Origin: Lachnospiraceae bacterium | Lineage (GTDB): Bacteria > Bacillota > Clostridia > Lachnospirales > Lachnospiraceae | Length of the DNA stretch: 64,000 nucleotides | NCBI GenBank assembly: GCA_900768755.1 | Contig: CAAGDV010000026.1 | Location: forward strand, 62,001 to 126,000 | Direction of reading: 5' to 3' | Part shown: in pieces, positions 8,407 through 17,138 of the stretch | Numbering within the stretch: the first letter of the stretch is position 1 | Layout: each line of letters starts with the position of its first letter | The notes under the pieces: generated by a model | Seen by the model: only the letters and a program-made list of their open reading frames with translations | Told to the model about the DNA's origin: nothing | Databases searched by the model: none | Made by a program: the position numbers and the translations under genes

Positions 8407-9413
8407 TCAGCCCCTTTTTGTTGTTCATCTGATGGCTCTGTATTAGGTATCAATGACAAAAGATACTCTAAATCAGCACTGAGAGTGGTTTTGTCCTGTG
8501 TTTTCATGACCAATGCGATATACTTCTCTCCACCTGATTCACACAAAAGAACATAATGTCTTCCGGCCTGCGCGGTGTATCCGGATTTGCCGCCGATGAT
8601 ACGCACATGCTCCGGAGCGGTTGCTTCGTCGGAAAAAAACGGATTAGTTGATGTGTAGTCCGCAATAATCCTGTATTCTTTGTAGGATGTAATCCTTTTG
8701 AATACATTCTGATAAGTTGATTTGGAAATAGTATTTAGAAATGTCGTATTTTTAATTGCCTCATTAAAAATGAGATACAAATCATACGGAGTTGTAACCT
8801 GCTCCGCTTCAAAAAGACCATGCACATTGACATAGTTTGTGTGGGTGGCACCTACGCTTACAGCACGCGCATTAATCATGTCACAAAACTCATCGAGGTT
8901 TTTGGCAGCACACATCGCAAGAGCTATAGCGGCATCGTTGCCCGAACGCAAAAGCGCCCCGTGAAGAATAACTTCATACGGAATAACATCACCCACACGG
9001 TAATCGCAGGTGACAGCATTTTCCTCTGTAATCAATATCTCTTCCCCGACCGTATACACATCCGTCGTCGCATTTTCCAAAGATACAAGAGCAGTCATGA
9101 CCTTGGTCGTACTTGCCGGATACTGGATATTGTGAGGATTTTTTGAAAACAAAACCTCGGAATCGGATATGTTAATCAAAAGCGCAGACTCAGCCACAAT
9201 CTCATAGCTGTCGGGTGAATTCTCGAAATCAACAGGGACAACGGCAATATCCGAAGCAAAGGTTTTGGCATAGGATATTACGGCCGCATCTCCGGAGTAA
9301 TCCGAAAAACTTCCGTTATAAGCACAATCAACAGGCTGTGCCTTTTTGGCGCAACCGCATATTGAAAAAGACAATATTATAACACAGAATAATGCTGCAA
9401 TAAAACGTTTCAA
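8403..9413 (-). CDS. D-alanyl-D-alanine carboxypeptidase lipoprotein (PBP5/DacF type)
   Basis: The protein trims the terminal D-Ala from peptidoglycan pentapeptides and so limits cross-linking. All three active-site motifs are present: STTK with Ser101 and Lys104, SGN at 157-159, and KSG at 276-278 in place of the usual KTG. An N-terminal signal sequence ends in a likely lipobox, ICGC, with Cys21 as the lipidation site, so it would be a membrane-anchored lipoprotein processed by LspA. The 336-residue length is short for the family and leaves little room for the C-terminal beta domain. mgsA lies upstream (11-base gap) and the HlyD-like gene overlaps downstream. Confidence 0.92.
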   Translation of the reverse strand: MKRFIAALFCVIILSFSICGCAKKAQPVDCAYNGSFSDYSGDAAVISYAKTFASDIAVVPVDFENSPDSYEIVAESALLINISDSEVLFSKNPHNIQYPASTTKVMTALVSLENATTDVYTVGEEILITEENAVTCDYRVGDVIPYEVILHGALLRSGNDAAIALAMCAAKNLDEFCDMINARAVSVGATHTNYVNVHGLFEAEQVTTPYDLYLIFNEAIKNTTFLNTISKSTYQNVFKRITSYKEYRIIADYTSTNPFFSDEATAPEHVRIIGGKSGYTAQAGRHYVLLCESGGEKYIALVMKTQDKTTLSADLEYLLSLIPNTEPSDEQQKGAE

Positions 9414-9424
9414 ATAATCAGTCC

Positions 9425-9820
9425 TTATCTAATCATCTCGCGCCACTCCAAATCGCCTCTCTCAAGGGACTTGATGAGCATCTCCGCAGTGGCAAGATTG
9501 GTCGCAAACGGAATATTGTGCATATCGCAAAGCTTCATTATATTCACAATGTCCGGCTCGTGTGAATGCGGAGACAACGGATCCCTTAAGAAAATAATAA
9601 GGTCCATGTCATTCGTCTCAATCTGTGATCCGAGCTGCTCGACACCTCCAAGATGTCCCGCAAGGTATTTATGCACAGTTAGGTTAGTGACCTCCTCCAC
9701 GAGCCTGCCGGTTGTGGCAGTTGCGTATAATTCATGTTTGCTAAGGATTCCACGATATGCTATGCAGAAATTCTGCATAAGCTTCTTTTTAGAGTCGTGG
9801 GCTATCAATCCTATGTTCAT
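9425..9820 (-). CDS. mgsA: methylglyoxal synthase
   Basis: MgsA converts dihydroxyacetone phosphate to methylglyoxal and phosphate, a bypass of lower glycolysis that recycles phosphate. The 131-residue sequence matches the family throughout: IGLIAHDSKK at the start, ATATTGRL, the active-site region GGVEQLGSQI, and IIFLRDPLSPHSHEPDI. A strong GAGGAGG precedes the ATG at 9820, and that ribosome site lies within the rodA coding sequence, giving a 32-base gene overlap. A link between sugar-phosphate overflow and wall synthesis is possible but is inference from position. Confidence 0.96.
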   Translation of the reverse strand: MNIGLIAHDSKKKLMQNFCIAYRGILSKHELYATATTGRLVEEVTNLTVHKYLAGHLGGVEQLGSQIETNDMDLIIFLRDPLSPHSHEPDIVNIMKLCDMHNIPFATNLATAEMLIKSLERGDLEWREMIR

Positions 9821-10970
9821 CTTTTACCTCCTCTAATTGAATCTTCTTTCTGTAGCTGACACTCAGAACAAGACCAATGCCGGCATACATTGCAACAAGG
9901 CTACTCAGACCATAGCTTACAAAGGGTAACGGAATTCCTGTGTTTGGCAAAAGCTCCGTTGCAACACCGATATTAATGAATGACTGAAAAATCAATATGC
10001 CGGCCATTCCAAAACATAATATTTTGCCCTGTTCGTCCAGGGCTCTCGCCCCGGTTATTATACATTCCGCGGCAATAAGCATAATAAGAAAAATTATTGT
10101 AATACAGCCTACAAATCCCAGTTCTTCCCCGACAATTGCGATAATAAAATCAGTCTGGGGCTCCAAAATGTAATTACCGTTCTTGACGGAATCCGGATTA
10201 TCATTGTACAATCCTTTTCCGTTGAGCTGCCCCGATCCGATTGCCATAACTGAATTATCCTGCTGATATCGGTCATCATCAAAATTACCCGGGTCGATGA
10301 AAGCCATTATTCGCTTATATTGATAGTACTTCAAAAGCTTATTCTGATTGTCCTCTTCCGTGGGCGGAACAATCACAATATACGCCACAACACCCGCTAT
10401 CAGCGGGATAACCGCGGCCAGAATGATGGCAATTTTTTTGTAGCTGAATCCGGATATGAACAGCTGGATTACAAAAAGAAGCATAATAAGTATCGTTGTT
10501 GACAGGTCGGGCTCCTTTACTATCAAAAGGAGCGGCATAGCCAACAATGGCAGCGAGATAAAGAAATACTTCCATTTACGGGGCATCTTTTCGTCATGTC
10601 CCCAATACCATGCCCAGAACGCAACCAGTAAAATCTTGGCAAATTCCGAAGGCTGAAAACTGATTCCCGCAATCTCAATCCAACGGGTTGCACCTTTGTG
10701 ATTCTCTCCCATTTTAAGGACAGCCAGAAGTAAAACAACACACACCCCATAAATAACCCAGTGAAGTTTCATTATCCAGCGGTAATCAATAAACATCAGG
10801 GCAAACATAATTACCGTGCCTATCAAAAGCCCCATTATCTGCCGGCTCTGGTAATTTGCGCCCGGAACGGCACTTCCGATTACAGCAATGCCTATCCCGG
10901 TCAGAAGAAACACAAAAAGAAGCAATCTGAAATTAATATATTTGAGTTTGAAACGGAAGTTTTTAAACAT
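9789..10970 (-). CDS. rodA: RodA-type SEDS peptidoglycan glycosyltransferase
   Basis: This SEDS-family integral membrane protein (393 residues, about ten hydrophobic segments) polymerises lipid II into glycan strands with a class B PBP. The family signatures GEELGFVG and PFVSYGLSSL near the C-terminus are visible, as is GKGLYNDN in the large extracytoplasmic loop. Placement with mreBCD, PBP2 and minCDE favours RodA over FtsW or SpoVE. The last 32 bases overlap the start of mgsA. Confidence 0.93.
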   Translation of the reverse strand: MFKNFRFKLKYINFRLLLFVFLLTGIGIAVIGSAVPGANYQSRQIMGLLIGTVIMFALMFIDYRWIMKLHWVIYGVCVVLLLAVLKMGENHKGATRWIEIAGISFQPSEFAKILLVAFWAWYWGHDEKMPRKWKYFFISLPLLAMPLLLIVKEPDLSTTILIMLLFVIQLFISGFSYKKIAIILAAVIPLIAGVVAYIVIVPPTEEDNQNKLLKYYQYKRIMAFIDPGNFDDDRYQQDNSVMAIGSGQLNGKGLYNDNPDSVKNGNYILEPQTDFIIAIVGEELGFVGCITIIFLIMLIAAECIITGARALDEQGKILCFGMAGILIFQSFINIGVATELLPNTGIPLPFVSYGLSSLVAMYAGIGLVLSVSYRKKIQLEEVKDEHRIDSPRL

Positions 10971-10990
10971 ATATCTGCAACCTGACTGTC

Positions 10991-11272
10991 TTATTTACTT
11001 CCTCTCATGCCGCTGATATTCTTTATGGGAATATTGGCAAAAAGAGCCGGAACCTTTCCGTTGGCACCATCCGATTCAGTCTCTGTAATCTGAATGTCAA
11101 GTGCATCTGTATCAATATCCATATATTTTGATATTACGTTGATAATATCATTCTTCAGACATTCCATCTTCTCAAGAGAAAAATTGGCGCGGTCAGACAC
11201 AAGCAGAAGCTTAAGTCTGTCTTTGGCTACATCGCTTGAATTTTTCTTTTTAAACATATCAAATATGCCCAT
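10991..11272 (-). CDS. minE: MinE cell division topological specificity factor
   Basis: MinE stimulates the MinD ATPase and drives pole-to-pole oscillation so that MinCD blocks division only near the poles. The 93-residue protein has a short amphipathic N-terminal membrane-targeting region, the MinD-contact segment (AKDRLKLLLVSDRANF, about 16-31) and the C-terminal dimerisation domain with ISKYMDID. It lies 11 bases after minD. Its presence matters because no divIVA is seen in the neighbouring ylm cluster, which suggests MinE positions the system here. Confidence 0.95.
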   Translation of the reverse strand: MGIFDMFKKKNSSDVAKDRLKLLLVSDRANFSLEKMECLKNDIINVISKYMDIDTDALDIQITETESDGANGKVPALFANIPIKNISGMRGSK

Positions 11273-11283
11273 CTTAACGCCTC

Positions 11284-12069
11284 CTAATTCTTCTTTTTGA
11301 AAAGTTTTGCAAAAAATCCTGATTTGCCGGAGAGGTCAAGGAACGGAACTTCTTCTCCCATTACCCTCTTACAGATGTTCATGTAAGCTTTTCCGGCAAG
11401 GGCGTCGGAACCTACAAGCGGATCACCGTTGTTTGTGGAGATAACGATATTCTCATCATCAGGAACCGCACCGATAAGACTGATTGAGAGGATGTCCACA
11501 ACGTCCTCAATGGACATCATATCGCCCTTCTTAACCATATCCATACGGATTCTGTTGACAATAAGATCCGTTCTCTTAATCTCGTTGGCCTCTAAAAGTC
11601 CGATGATTCTGTCTGCATCACGGATAGCGGATACCTCCGGCGTCGTGACAACTAACGCCCTGTCCGCACCTGCGATGGCATTCTTGAAGCCCTGCTCGAT
11701 TCCCGCCGGACAGTCAAGAATTATGTAATCAAATTCTTCCCTGAGTTCATCTGTAAGCTTCTTCATCTGTTCGGGTGTAACAGAGGTCTTGTCCCTCGTC
11801 TGTGCGGAAGGCAGAAGGTACAGATTTGGATATCTCTTATCCTTGATAAGCGCCTGTTTAATTCTGCAGTTCCCCTCAACAACATCGACAAGATTGTACA
11901 CAATCCTGTTCTCAAGCCCCATTACTACATCCAGATTTCTGAGTCCGATATCCGTATCAATAAGGACTACTTTTTTATTAAGTTTTGCGAGTCCCGTACC
12001 TACGTTGGCAGATGTAGTGGTCTTACCAACGCCGCCTTTTCCTGATGTAACTACTATTACTTCACTCAT
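11284..12069 (-). CDS. minD: MinD septum-site-determining ATPase
   Basis: MinD is a ParA/MinD-type ATPase that dimerises on the membrane with ATP and recruits MinC. The deviant Walker A motif SGKGGVGKTT is at residues 9-18, switch regions follow (DTDIGLRNLD and DCPAGIE), and the C-terminus ends in an amphipathic membrane-targeting helix (FFAKLFKKKN). The 261-residue length is typical. A GGAGGAG ribosome site precedes the ATG. The 67-base gap to minC holds AT-rich sequence without a convincing promoter. Confidence 0.97.
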   Translation of the reverse strand: MSEVIVVTSGKGGVGKTTTSANVGTGLAKLNKKVVLIDTDIGLRNLDVVMGLENRIVYNLVDVVEGNCRIKQALIKDKRYPNLYLLPSAQTRDKTSVTPEQMKKLTDELREEFDYIILDCPAGIEQGFKNAIAGADRALVVTTPEVSAIRDADRIIGLLEANEIKRTDLIVNRIRMDMVKKGDMMSIEDVVDILSISLIGAVPDDENIVISTNNGDPLVGSDALAGKAYMNICKRVMGEEVPFLDLSGKSGFFAKLFKKKN

Positions 12070-12136
12070 TTTAACTCCTCCGTGTTAATTCATTGGTTAC
12101 ATTATGATATTTTTTTGACTGTAAATCAATATTTTT

Positions 12137-12808
12137 TTACAATCTTATGTCATTAATAATGTCCTTATCGAGTTTCTCGGTATATATATTACCATCCTCA
12201 ACAAATGCAATCATTGTGTCTTTGCTCAACGGCTTCTGCCTTCCGTTGGAGTCGACGCATCTTGCAATGGTATCGCCGATTCTTATCTGAATCGGTGCCA
12301 TCTCAAGCGCCACAACAAAAGCATCTTCATTTCCGTTGGCTCCTGCATACGCATTGCCCTTCAATGACCCAAGGATTATTATATTACCCTTTGCAATAAC
12401 CTTTGCTCCGGGATTGACATCACCCAATACAATTATGCTGCTCTCAGACTCCAGAATCTGGCCGGACCTAAGCGTTCCTTTGTAGAACTGGCCGGTATGT
12501 GCTGACAGCTCCTCAAGCTTCTCTTCGACGGCTTTTTTGAAATATTTCTCGCGCATTTCGTCATTATCGATTACACATACAATGTTCAAATCAGAGTTGT
12601 CCGAAATAATATTAAGACACTCCTTCTCTTCTTTTGAGCTCAGCTTTCTGCCCTCAAAAGATACCGCCATATTTGCTTTGTCAAAAAATTTCGACGCATT
12701 TTTGAACTTGTCGGCAAGCTCTGCCTTAAGGCTCTCAAAATCGGTATTTTCATCCAAAACAACAACTATTCCGTATTTGTTTCCCTTTATTATGACCGAA
12801 TTACCCAA
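12137..12808 (-). CDS. minC: MinC septum formation inhibitor
   Basis: MinC blocks FtsZ assembly away from midcell. The 223-residue protein has the N-terminal FtsZ-inhibiting domain (about 1-95) and the C-terminal beta-helix that binds MinD and septal components (about 110-205), recognisable by GTLRSGQILESESSIIVLGD, GAKVIAKGNIIILGSLKG and AGANGNEDAFVVAL. It follows PBP2 by 15 bases, so minC is probably cotranscribed with the mre genes, with minDE next. Confidence 0.95.
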   Translation of the reverse strand: MGNSVIIKGNKYGIVVVLDENTDFESLKAELADKFKNASKFFDKANMAVSFEGRKLSSKEEKECLNIISDNSDLNIVCVIDNDEMREKYFKKAVEEKLEELSAHTGQFYKGTLRSGQILESESSIIVLGDVNPGAKVIAKGNIIILGSLKGNAYAGANGNEDAFVVALEMAPIQIRIGDTIARCVDSNGRQKPLSKDTMIAFVEDGNIYTEKLDKDIINDIRL

Positions 12809-12823
12809 TGTTTCACCTCCGTT

Positions 12824-15751
12824 CTAATATTCTATCTTCAAAGTACCTTCAAATGTCTCAATAATTGAAGCAGGTACACCATATCCGTAATAACATGACA
12901 TTGCGTAATATGACATAATGCAAGCATGGTTTGCGGCGTATCCGTACGGTATAGTGATGGTGCATACCACATCCGGATTGCCTTCCTTATCCTGCGAGAA
13001 CATAACATACAAAGCATGATTGGCTCTGTTACGGTCCTCCTGCGCGGTACCTGATTTTGAAAAGAACTTTGCAGGAAGATCCCTCATAAGCTGAATAAGG
13101 TACGGATTGTATTTTATTACATTGTTCATTGCCGTCTGTACACTCACCCAGTCCTTGTCTTTTACTGTATCCACGGTATTTGCAATCTCCGGTTCAAAAA
13201 ACACGACGTTGCTTCCGTCGCTGTCGGATACATGGCTTACAATGGAGCTGTTATACACCGTACCCTTGTTGGCAATGGTTGATATATATCTTGCAAGGTT
13301 AAGCGAGGTGTATGCGTGCGTACCCTGACCGATGGCTGATACGACCGCGTTGTAATCGGATGCATGCGGAGTAGTCTCGGGTATCTGAATTCCCGTTTTG
13401 GTCGACAGTCCGAGCATGTCCGAATATTTTTTCAGGGTGTTGATTCCCTTCTCGTAATCGAGTCCTCCTCCGCTTGTAAGGCAGAGCCTGTAGCCGACAT
13501 CACAGAAATAGTCATTGCATGACAAAACTATGGCACGGTTAAGTTCAACAACGCTATGATAGCTGGGATATACGTGGCATTTGATGTTCGGTGTAATTTT
13601 ATCAAAAATACCGTCACATGTCACCGTTGTTGCGGAGTTGATTACGCCCTCCGTAAGTCCCGCAATCGCCGAGCACAGCTTAAAGGTTGAACCCGGAGCG
13701 ATTTTGGTCTGGGTGGCACGGTTGACAAGCGGCGTCGATTTATCGTTAAGAATCATCTTGTAGTACGCCGAATCAATGGTTCCGGAAAAATAATTTATAT
13801 CATAGCTCGGATAGCTTACCATGGCAAGAATCCGGCCTGTGTTGGGGTCTTCCATAACGCAGGAGCCCGAACACGGGTCCAGCGCAAGCTGCGCAGGAGT
13901 AATCGCAAGACTCTTTATTTTTGAATACAGGAAGGAATAGACCGAACCGTTATTGGATATATTCAGGTACTCCGACTCCGTGTACTCAAAACATCCCTGC
14001 TCCATTGCAACGAGGCACAGGAATTTTGGCGCAATTTTGTTGTTGTTAATCAGGTATTCATAAATCAGTTTATCAAAATCCGAGCTGCCGTCAATAAGCT
14101 CGTATGCGGCTTCAATAAGTGCGTTAAGCACATCCTCCGAGGTCGGATAAGCCAAGTCAAGGTCAAGGTTGTACACATTCACCCAGCCGTTTTCGACGGC
14201 ACCGGAAAGATATTGCCTGAAAGACAATTCTCCGTTGCTCCATTGCGTCTGCAGATCAGACGATGAATCTATTTTCTCCGAGTTGATAAAGGCTTTGTCA
14301 ATAAGTCCTCTGCGCATGAGCGTCACATAGGATTTCATGTCGGCGGACAGGGATTTGTACGCTTTTCCGGCGTTTAAATCCTCCCTTATGAGGTCAAGAA
14401 GCGCCTGCTTTCTCTCCAAAAACAGACTGTAGCACCGGGTGGCGGCATTCGTCTCTGAGGTCGCAATTTCACTCATTGAAATCATATTGTTGTTAATCAT
14501 TGCAAAGCAAACTTCTTTGACGGTTATCGCCTGTGAGCCATCGGAAAAAGTCTCAATCTCGTTAGGGGTTAAATACTCCAAAATAATCTCCGAAAGCCTT
14601 CTTTCAAGCAGCTCGTATATGTTTTTCTGAAGCTCGGCGTCAATTGTCAGGTAAACATCCTGTCCGGTTATCGCCTTAACCTCGTTTGTGACCTCCAGAA
14701 CTCGTCCTACACTGTCGACAAGCATGCTCTTCTCTCCCTTTACACCTGAGAGAATCAGCTCGAACTCCTCTTCAATTCCGGCCTTTCCGACTATGTCGTT
14801 GGCCTCGTATGAAGGATCCTCCTTCTGAAGCTCAACCAACTGCTCGGGGCTTACTTTACCGGTATATCCGAGAATATGCGCAAGATAAACGCCGTAATTG
14901 TATTTGCGCACGGTTCCCTCGGCAATCGATACGCCGATAAGATAATCCGAATTCTCAAGGATTGATGCCATTGTCTCTTTTGACACATTGCTGGCTACGG
15001 TAAAGGAAATATATCTTTTATATGAATTGGTGCTGAGATTGTACCTTACGTAAGCAATCTTTGCAGCCATCTCGTCATCATAAATTGTAAGTGCGGAATA
15101 ATCCGTTTTCTTAAAATCCGGATTCTGCGCGGCCATAAGATTCTCTGCCGCCTTTAATTCTGCCAGATCCGAGGAAGTCATTATTTTGTACAGGTTGCGC
15201 AGGTATTTCTCGCTGTTTTTTGCGGAGGCATTGCGCTCCTCATCAGTCAGTTCGTTGACCGATGCATGTCCGTAAATGTCTCTCAAAAACCTAAGCAATG
15301 CATTGCCGGTTATCGAATATTCGTAATTTCCGGTCTCTGCATCATAATACATTCCGAAATCGTAGTCAATGGAGTCGCCGTTGCCTTCAATAATCTCAAT
15401 CATCCTGGCAATTATGGCGTTCATTGTGGAATGTCTCTCTTTGTAGGTCTCGTAATACCCGCAGTCTTCAATGACAACCGAGTACGCAAGCTCACTGTAT
15501 GCTAAAAGCCTTCCCTCGCAGTCGTAGATGTTGCCGCGGGTTCCTGTCGTCTTAACAGTCTTTTCGGCTTTCATTGTGTATGTGTTGGTAAAAGAATCGC
15601 CTCTCACAATCTGCAGATCAAACAGCCTGTAAATCAAAAGAAAAAAAAGCGCACCTCCAACCAACACAAACGGCACTATACGCGATGTAATGACTTTTTT
15701 CAGGACATATCCGGCATCCTGCAAAAACTCAACTAATCTCTCTTTTAACAT
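12824..15751 (-). CDS. mrdA: penicillin-binding protein 2 (elongation transpeptidase) with large insertion
   Basis: This class B PBP cross-links peptidoglycan in the elongasome with RodA. A transmembrane anchor (about 25-45) is followed by the dimerisation domain beginning RGNIYDCEGRLLAYS. The transpeptidase motifs are STFK with Ser688, SCN at 744-746 and KSG with Lys899. At 975 residues it is far longer than ordinary PBP2 (about 600-700). The excess is a block of about 240 residues (roughly 388-628) between TIDAELQ (369) and the normally adjacent strand SCVMEDPNTGRILAMVSYPS (630); it is mostly polar and helical-looking and I do not recognise it. The gene overlaps mreD by 23 bases. Confidence 0.93.
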   Translation of the reverse strand: MLKERLVEFLQDAGYVLKKVITSRIVPFVLVGGALFFLLIYRLFDLQIVRGDSFTNTYTMKAEKTVKTTGTRGNIYDCEGRLLAYSELAYSVVIEDCGYYETYKERHSTMNAIIARMIEIIEGNGDSIDYDFGMYYDAETGNYEYSITGNALLRFLRDIYGHASVNELTDEERNASAKNSEKYLRNLYKIMTSSDLAELKAAENLMAAQNPDFKKTDYSALTIYDDEMAAKIAYVRYNLSTNSYKRYISFTVASNVSKETMASILENSDYLIGVSIAEGTVRKYNYGVYLAHILGYTGKVSPEQLVELQKEDPSYEANDIVGKAGIEEEFELILSGVKGEKSMLVDSVGRVLEVTNEVKAITGQDVYLTIDAELQKNIYELLERRLSEIILEYLTPNEIETFSDGSQAITVKEVCFAMINNNMISMSEIATSETNAATRCYSLFLERKQALLDLIREDLNAGKAYKSLSADMKSYVTLMRRGLIDKAFINSEKIDSSSDLQTQWSNGELSFRQYLSGAVENGWVNVYNLDLDLAYPTSEDVLNALIEAAYELIDGSSDFDKLIYEYLINNNKIAPKFLCLVAMEQGCFEYTESEYLNISNNGSVYSFLYSKIKSLAITPAQLALDPCSGSCVMEDPNTGRILAMVSYPSYDINYFSGTIDSAYYKMILNDKSTPLVNRATQTKIAPGSTFKLCSAIAGLTEGVINSATTVTCDGIFDKITPNIKCHVYPSYHSVVELNRAIVLSCNDYFCDVGYRLCLTSGGGLDYEKGINTLKKYSDMLGLSTKTGIQIPETTPHASDYNAVVSAIGQGTHAYTSLNLARYISTIANKGTVYNSSIVSHVSDSDGSNVVFFEPEIANTVDTVKDKDWVSVQTAMNNVIKYNPYLIQLMRDLPAKFFSKSGTAQEDRNRANHALYVMFSQDKEGNPDVVCTITIPYGYAANHACIMSYYAMSCYYGYGVPASIIETFEGTLKIEY

Positions 15752-16265
15752 TATTCACCTTTCTCTTTCTGTCAATAAGATCGAGTTTGCGGTTGATATA
15801 ATATACAAAAATGTATGCTGCTATCGTCAGCGCAACCGTATATATCATCTCCGGGATGATTACTCTTGATACATAATATCCCAGATTAAGCCTGTTGCGC
15901 AAAAGATAGGTAATCACATAATATATGAGCCCGTATGAAAAATCACACATGGCAACCAGGCTTATCGGCAGAAGCATCTGCTCTTTGGCGTACTCCTGAA
16001 AAAACATTCCGTTAAAATATCCGGCAAGCATGTACAAAAGCGGCGTGAACCCGATAAGGCCTCCGCTCATGATATCAATGAGCATTCCGCCAAAAAATCC
16101 GGTGAATAAACCGGACGTCTGGCCCCGCATAAATCCCACAATGCACACAAACATCAAAATTAAATTCGGCGACACTCCTCCGATAAGAAGAGCCGATTTA
16201 AAAACCGTGCACTGCAGTACATACAATATAACTATCGACACAAAACTAATGATAAAACGTCTCAA
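15729..16265 (-). CDS. mreD: MreD rod-shape membrane protein
   Basis: MreD is a small polytopic component of the elongasome that works with MreC and PBP2. The 178-residue sequence shows about five hydrophobic segments with little conserved sequence. The identification rests on size, topology, an MreD-like N-terminus (basic residue, long first helix, GGVSPNLILM) and position between mreC and PBP2. The C-terminal coding end overlaps the PBP2 start by 23 bases, which suggests translational coupling. Confidence 0.9.
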   Translation of the reverse strand: MRRFIISFVSIVILYVLQCTVFKSALLIGGVSPNLILMFVCIVGFMRGQTSGLFTGFFGGMLIDIMSGGLIGFTPLLYMLAGYFNGMFFQEYAKEQMLLPISLVAMCDFSYGLIYYVITYLLRNRLNLGYYVSRVIIPEMIYTVALTIAAYIFVYYINRKLDLIDRKRKVNNVKREIS

Positions 16266-16278
16266 TCAAATACCACCG

Positions 16279-17127
16279 TCACTCTGTCGCAATTTTTTTG
16301 TCCGTTATGACAAGAACATTGCGGATATGTTTAAAATCAGCTGCCGGGATAAGATATCCCGACCGGGTAAGATTATTGGAATCCAGCGTGACGTTGTGCG
16401 CGTATCCGATGAGTATTCCGGGAAGATATTTCTCGCTGATATTGGAGGTTACAATCATATCTCCGTCACGCACGGTCACGTCGCTGTCAAAATATTTTAT
16501 CTCAATATATCCGTCGGCAAGGGTTTTCAAATTGCCGCTGACGGTACAGATATCCGAGGTGTTAAGAAGCATTGCGCTTATGTTGCTCGCATCGTCGATG
16601 ATTGCACGGACAATAGAATAATTGTCCGACACACTGGTCACAATTCCCACCAGTCCGTTGCCGGCAATAACATTCATATTGACCTCAATTCCGTCCTTTG
16701 AACCTTTGTCTATGGTAAAAGTATTGTACCAGTTATCGGCGCTTTTACCGATAACGGTCGCACATACTTTGTTGTAATTCTCGTAATTGCTGTCAAGTTC
16801 AAAAAGCTTTCTGAGCTCCTCAAGCTCTATTTTGTTATTCTGCATCGCAAGATTCTCTTCTTTGAGCTTCTCAATCTCGTCATACAGTCTGTCGTTCTCT
16901 GCCTGAAGTTCTTCAATGCTTACATACAGATCGTGCTTCTCAGTGAGCCACAGACCCATGCCGTTGACGCCCTTCTGAAGCGGAATAATCAGATATGACG
17001 TAACCTTTGTAAGCGGCGTGGTCAGGACATCGGTAAAATAAGTAATTCCGATGAAGCCAAAACATATAAGGCACAAAATTGTGAGCCAGACTTTCGCAGT
17101 GAAAAAGTTTTTAATTGTATGTTTCAT
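16279..17127 (-). CDS. mreC: MreC rod-shape protein
   Basis: MreC is a bitopic membrane protein that activates PBP2-RodA. The 282-residue protein has one transmembrane helix (about 12-33), a coiled-coil (about 65-108, rich in Glu/Leu/Lys) and the two-barrel extracytoplasmic domain that begins CATVIGKSADNWYNTFTIDK and continues with NVIAGNGLVGIVTSVS. Order mreB-mreC-mreD-PBP2 is canonical. The gap to mreB is 11 bases. Confidence 0.95.
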   Translation of the reverse strand: MKHTIKNFFTAKVWLTILCLICFGFIGITYFTDVLTTPLTKVTSYLIIPLQKGVNGMGLWLTEKHDLYVSIEELQAENDRLYDEIEKLKEENLAMQNNKIELEELRKLFELDSNYENYNKVCATVIGKSADNWYNTFTIDKGSKDGIEVNMNVIAGNGLVGIVTSVSDNYSIVRAIIDDASNISAMLLNTSDICTVSGNLKTLADGYIEIKYFDSDVTVRDGDMIVTSNISEKYLPGILIGYAHNVTLDSNNLTRSGYLIPAADFKHIRNVLVITDKKIATE

Positions 17128-17138
17128 ATCAAAAATCC

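Noticed and set aside
12070..12136. Possible promoter between minC and minD
   Set aside because: TTTACA and TATCAT/TAATGT are present but no pair has acceptable spacing, so read-through from minC is more likely.
16030..16701. Plus-strand open frame of about 220 codons opposite mreD and mreC
   Set aside because: It crosses two well-supported genes on the other strand and shows no domain.
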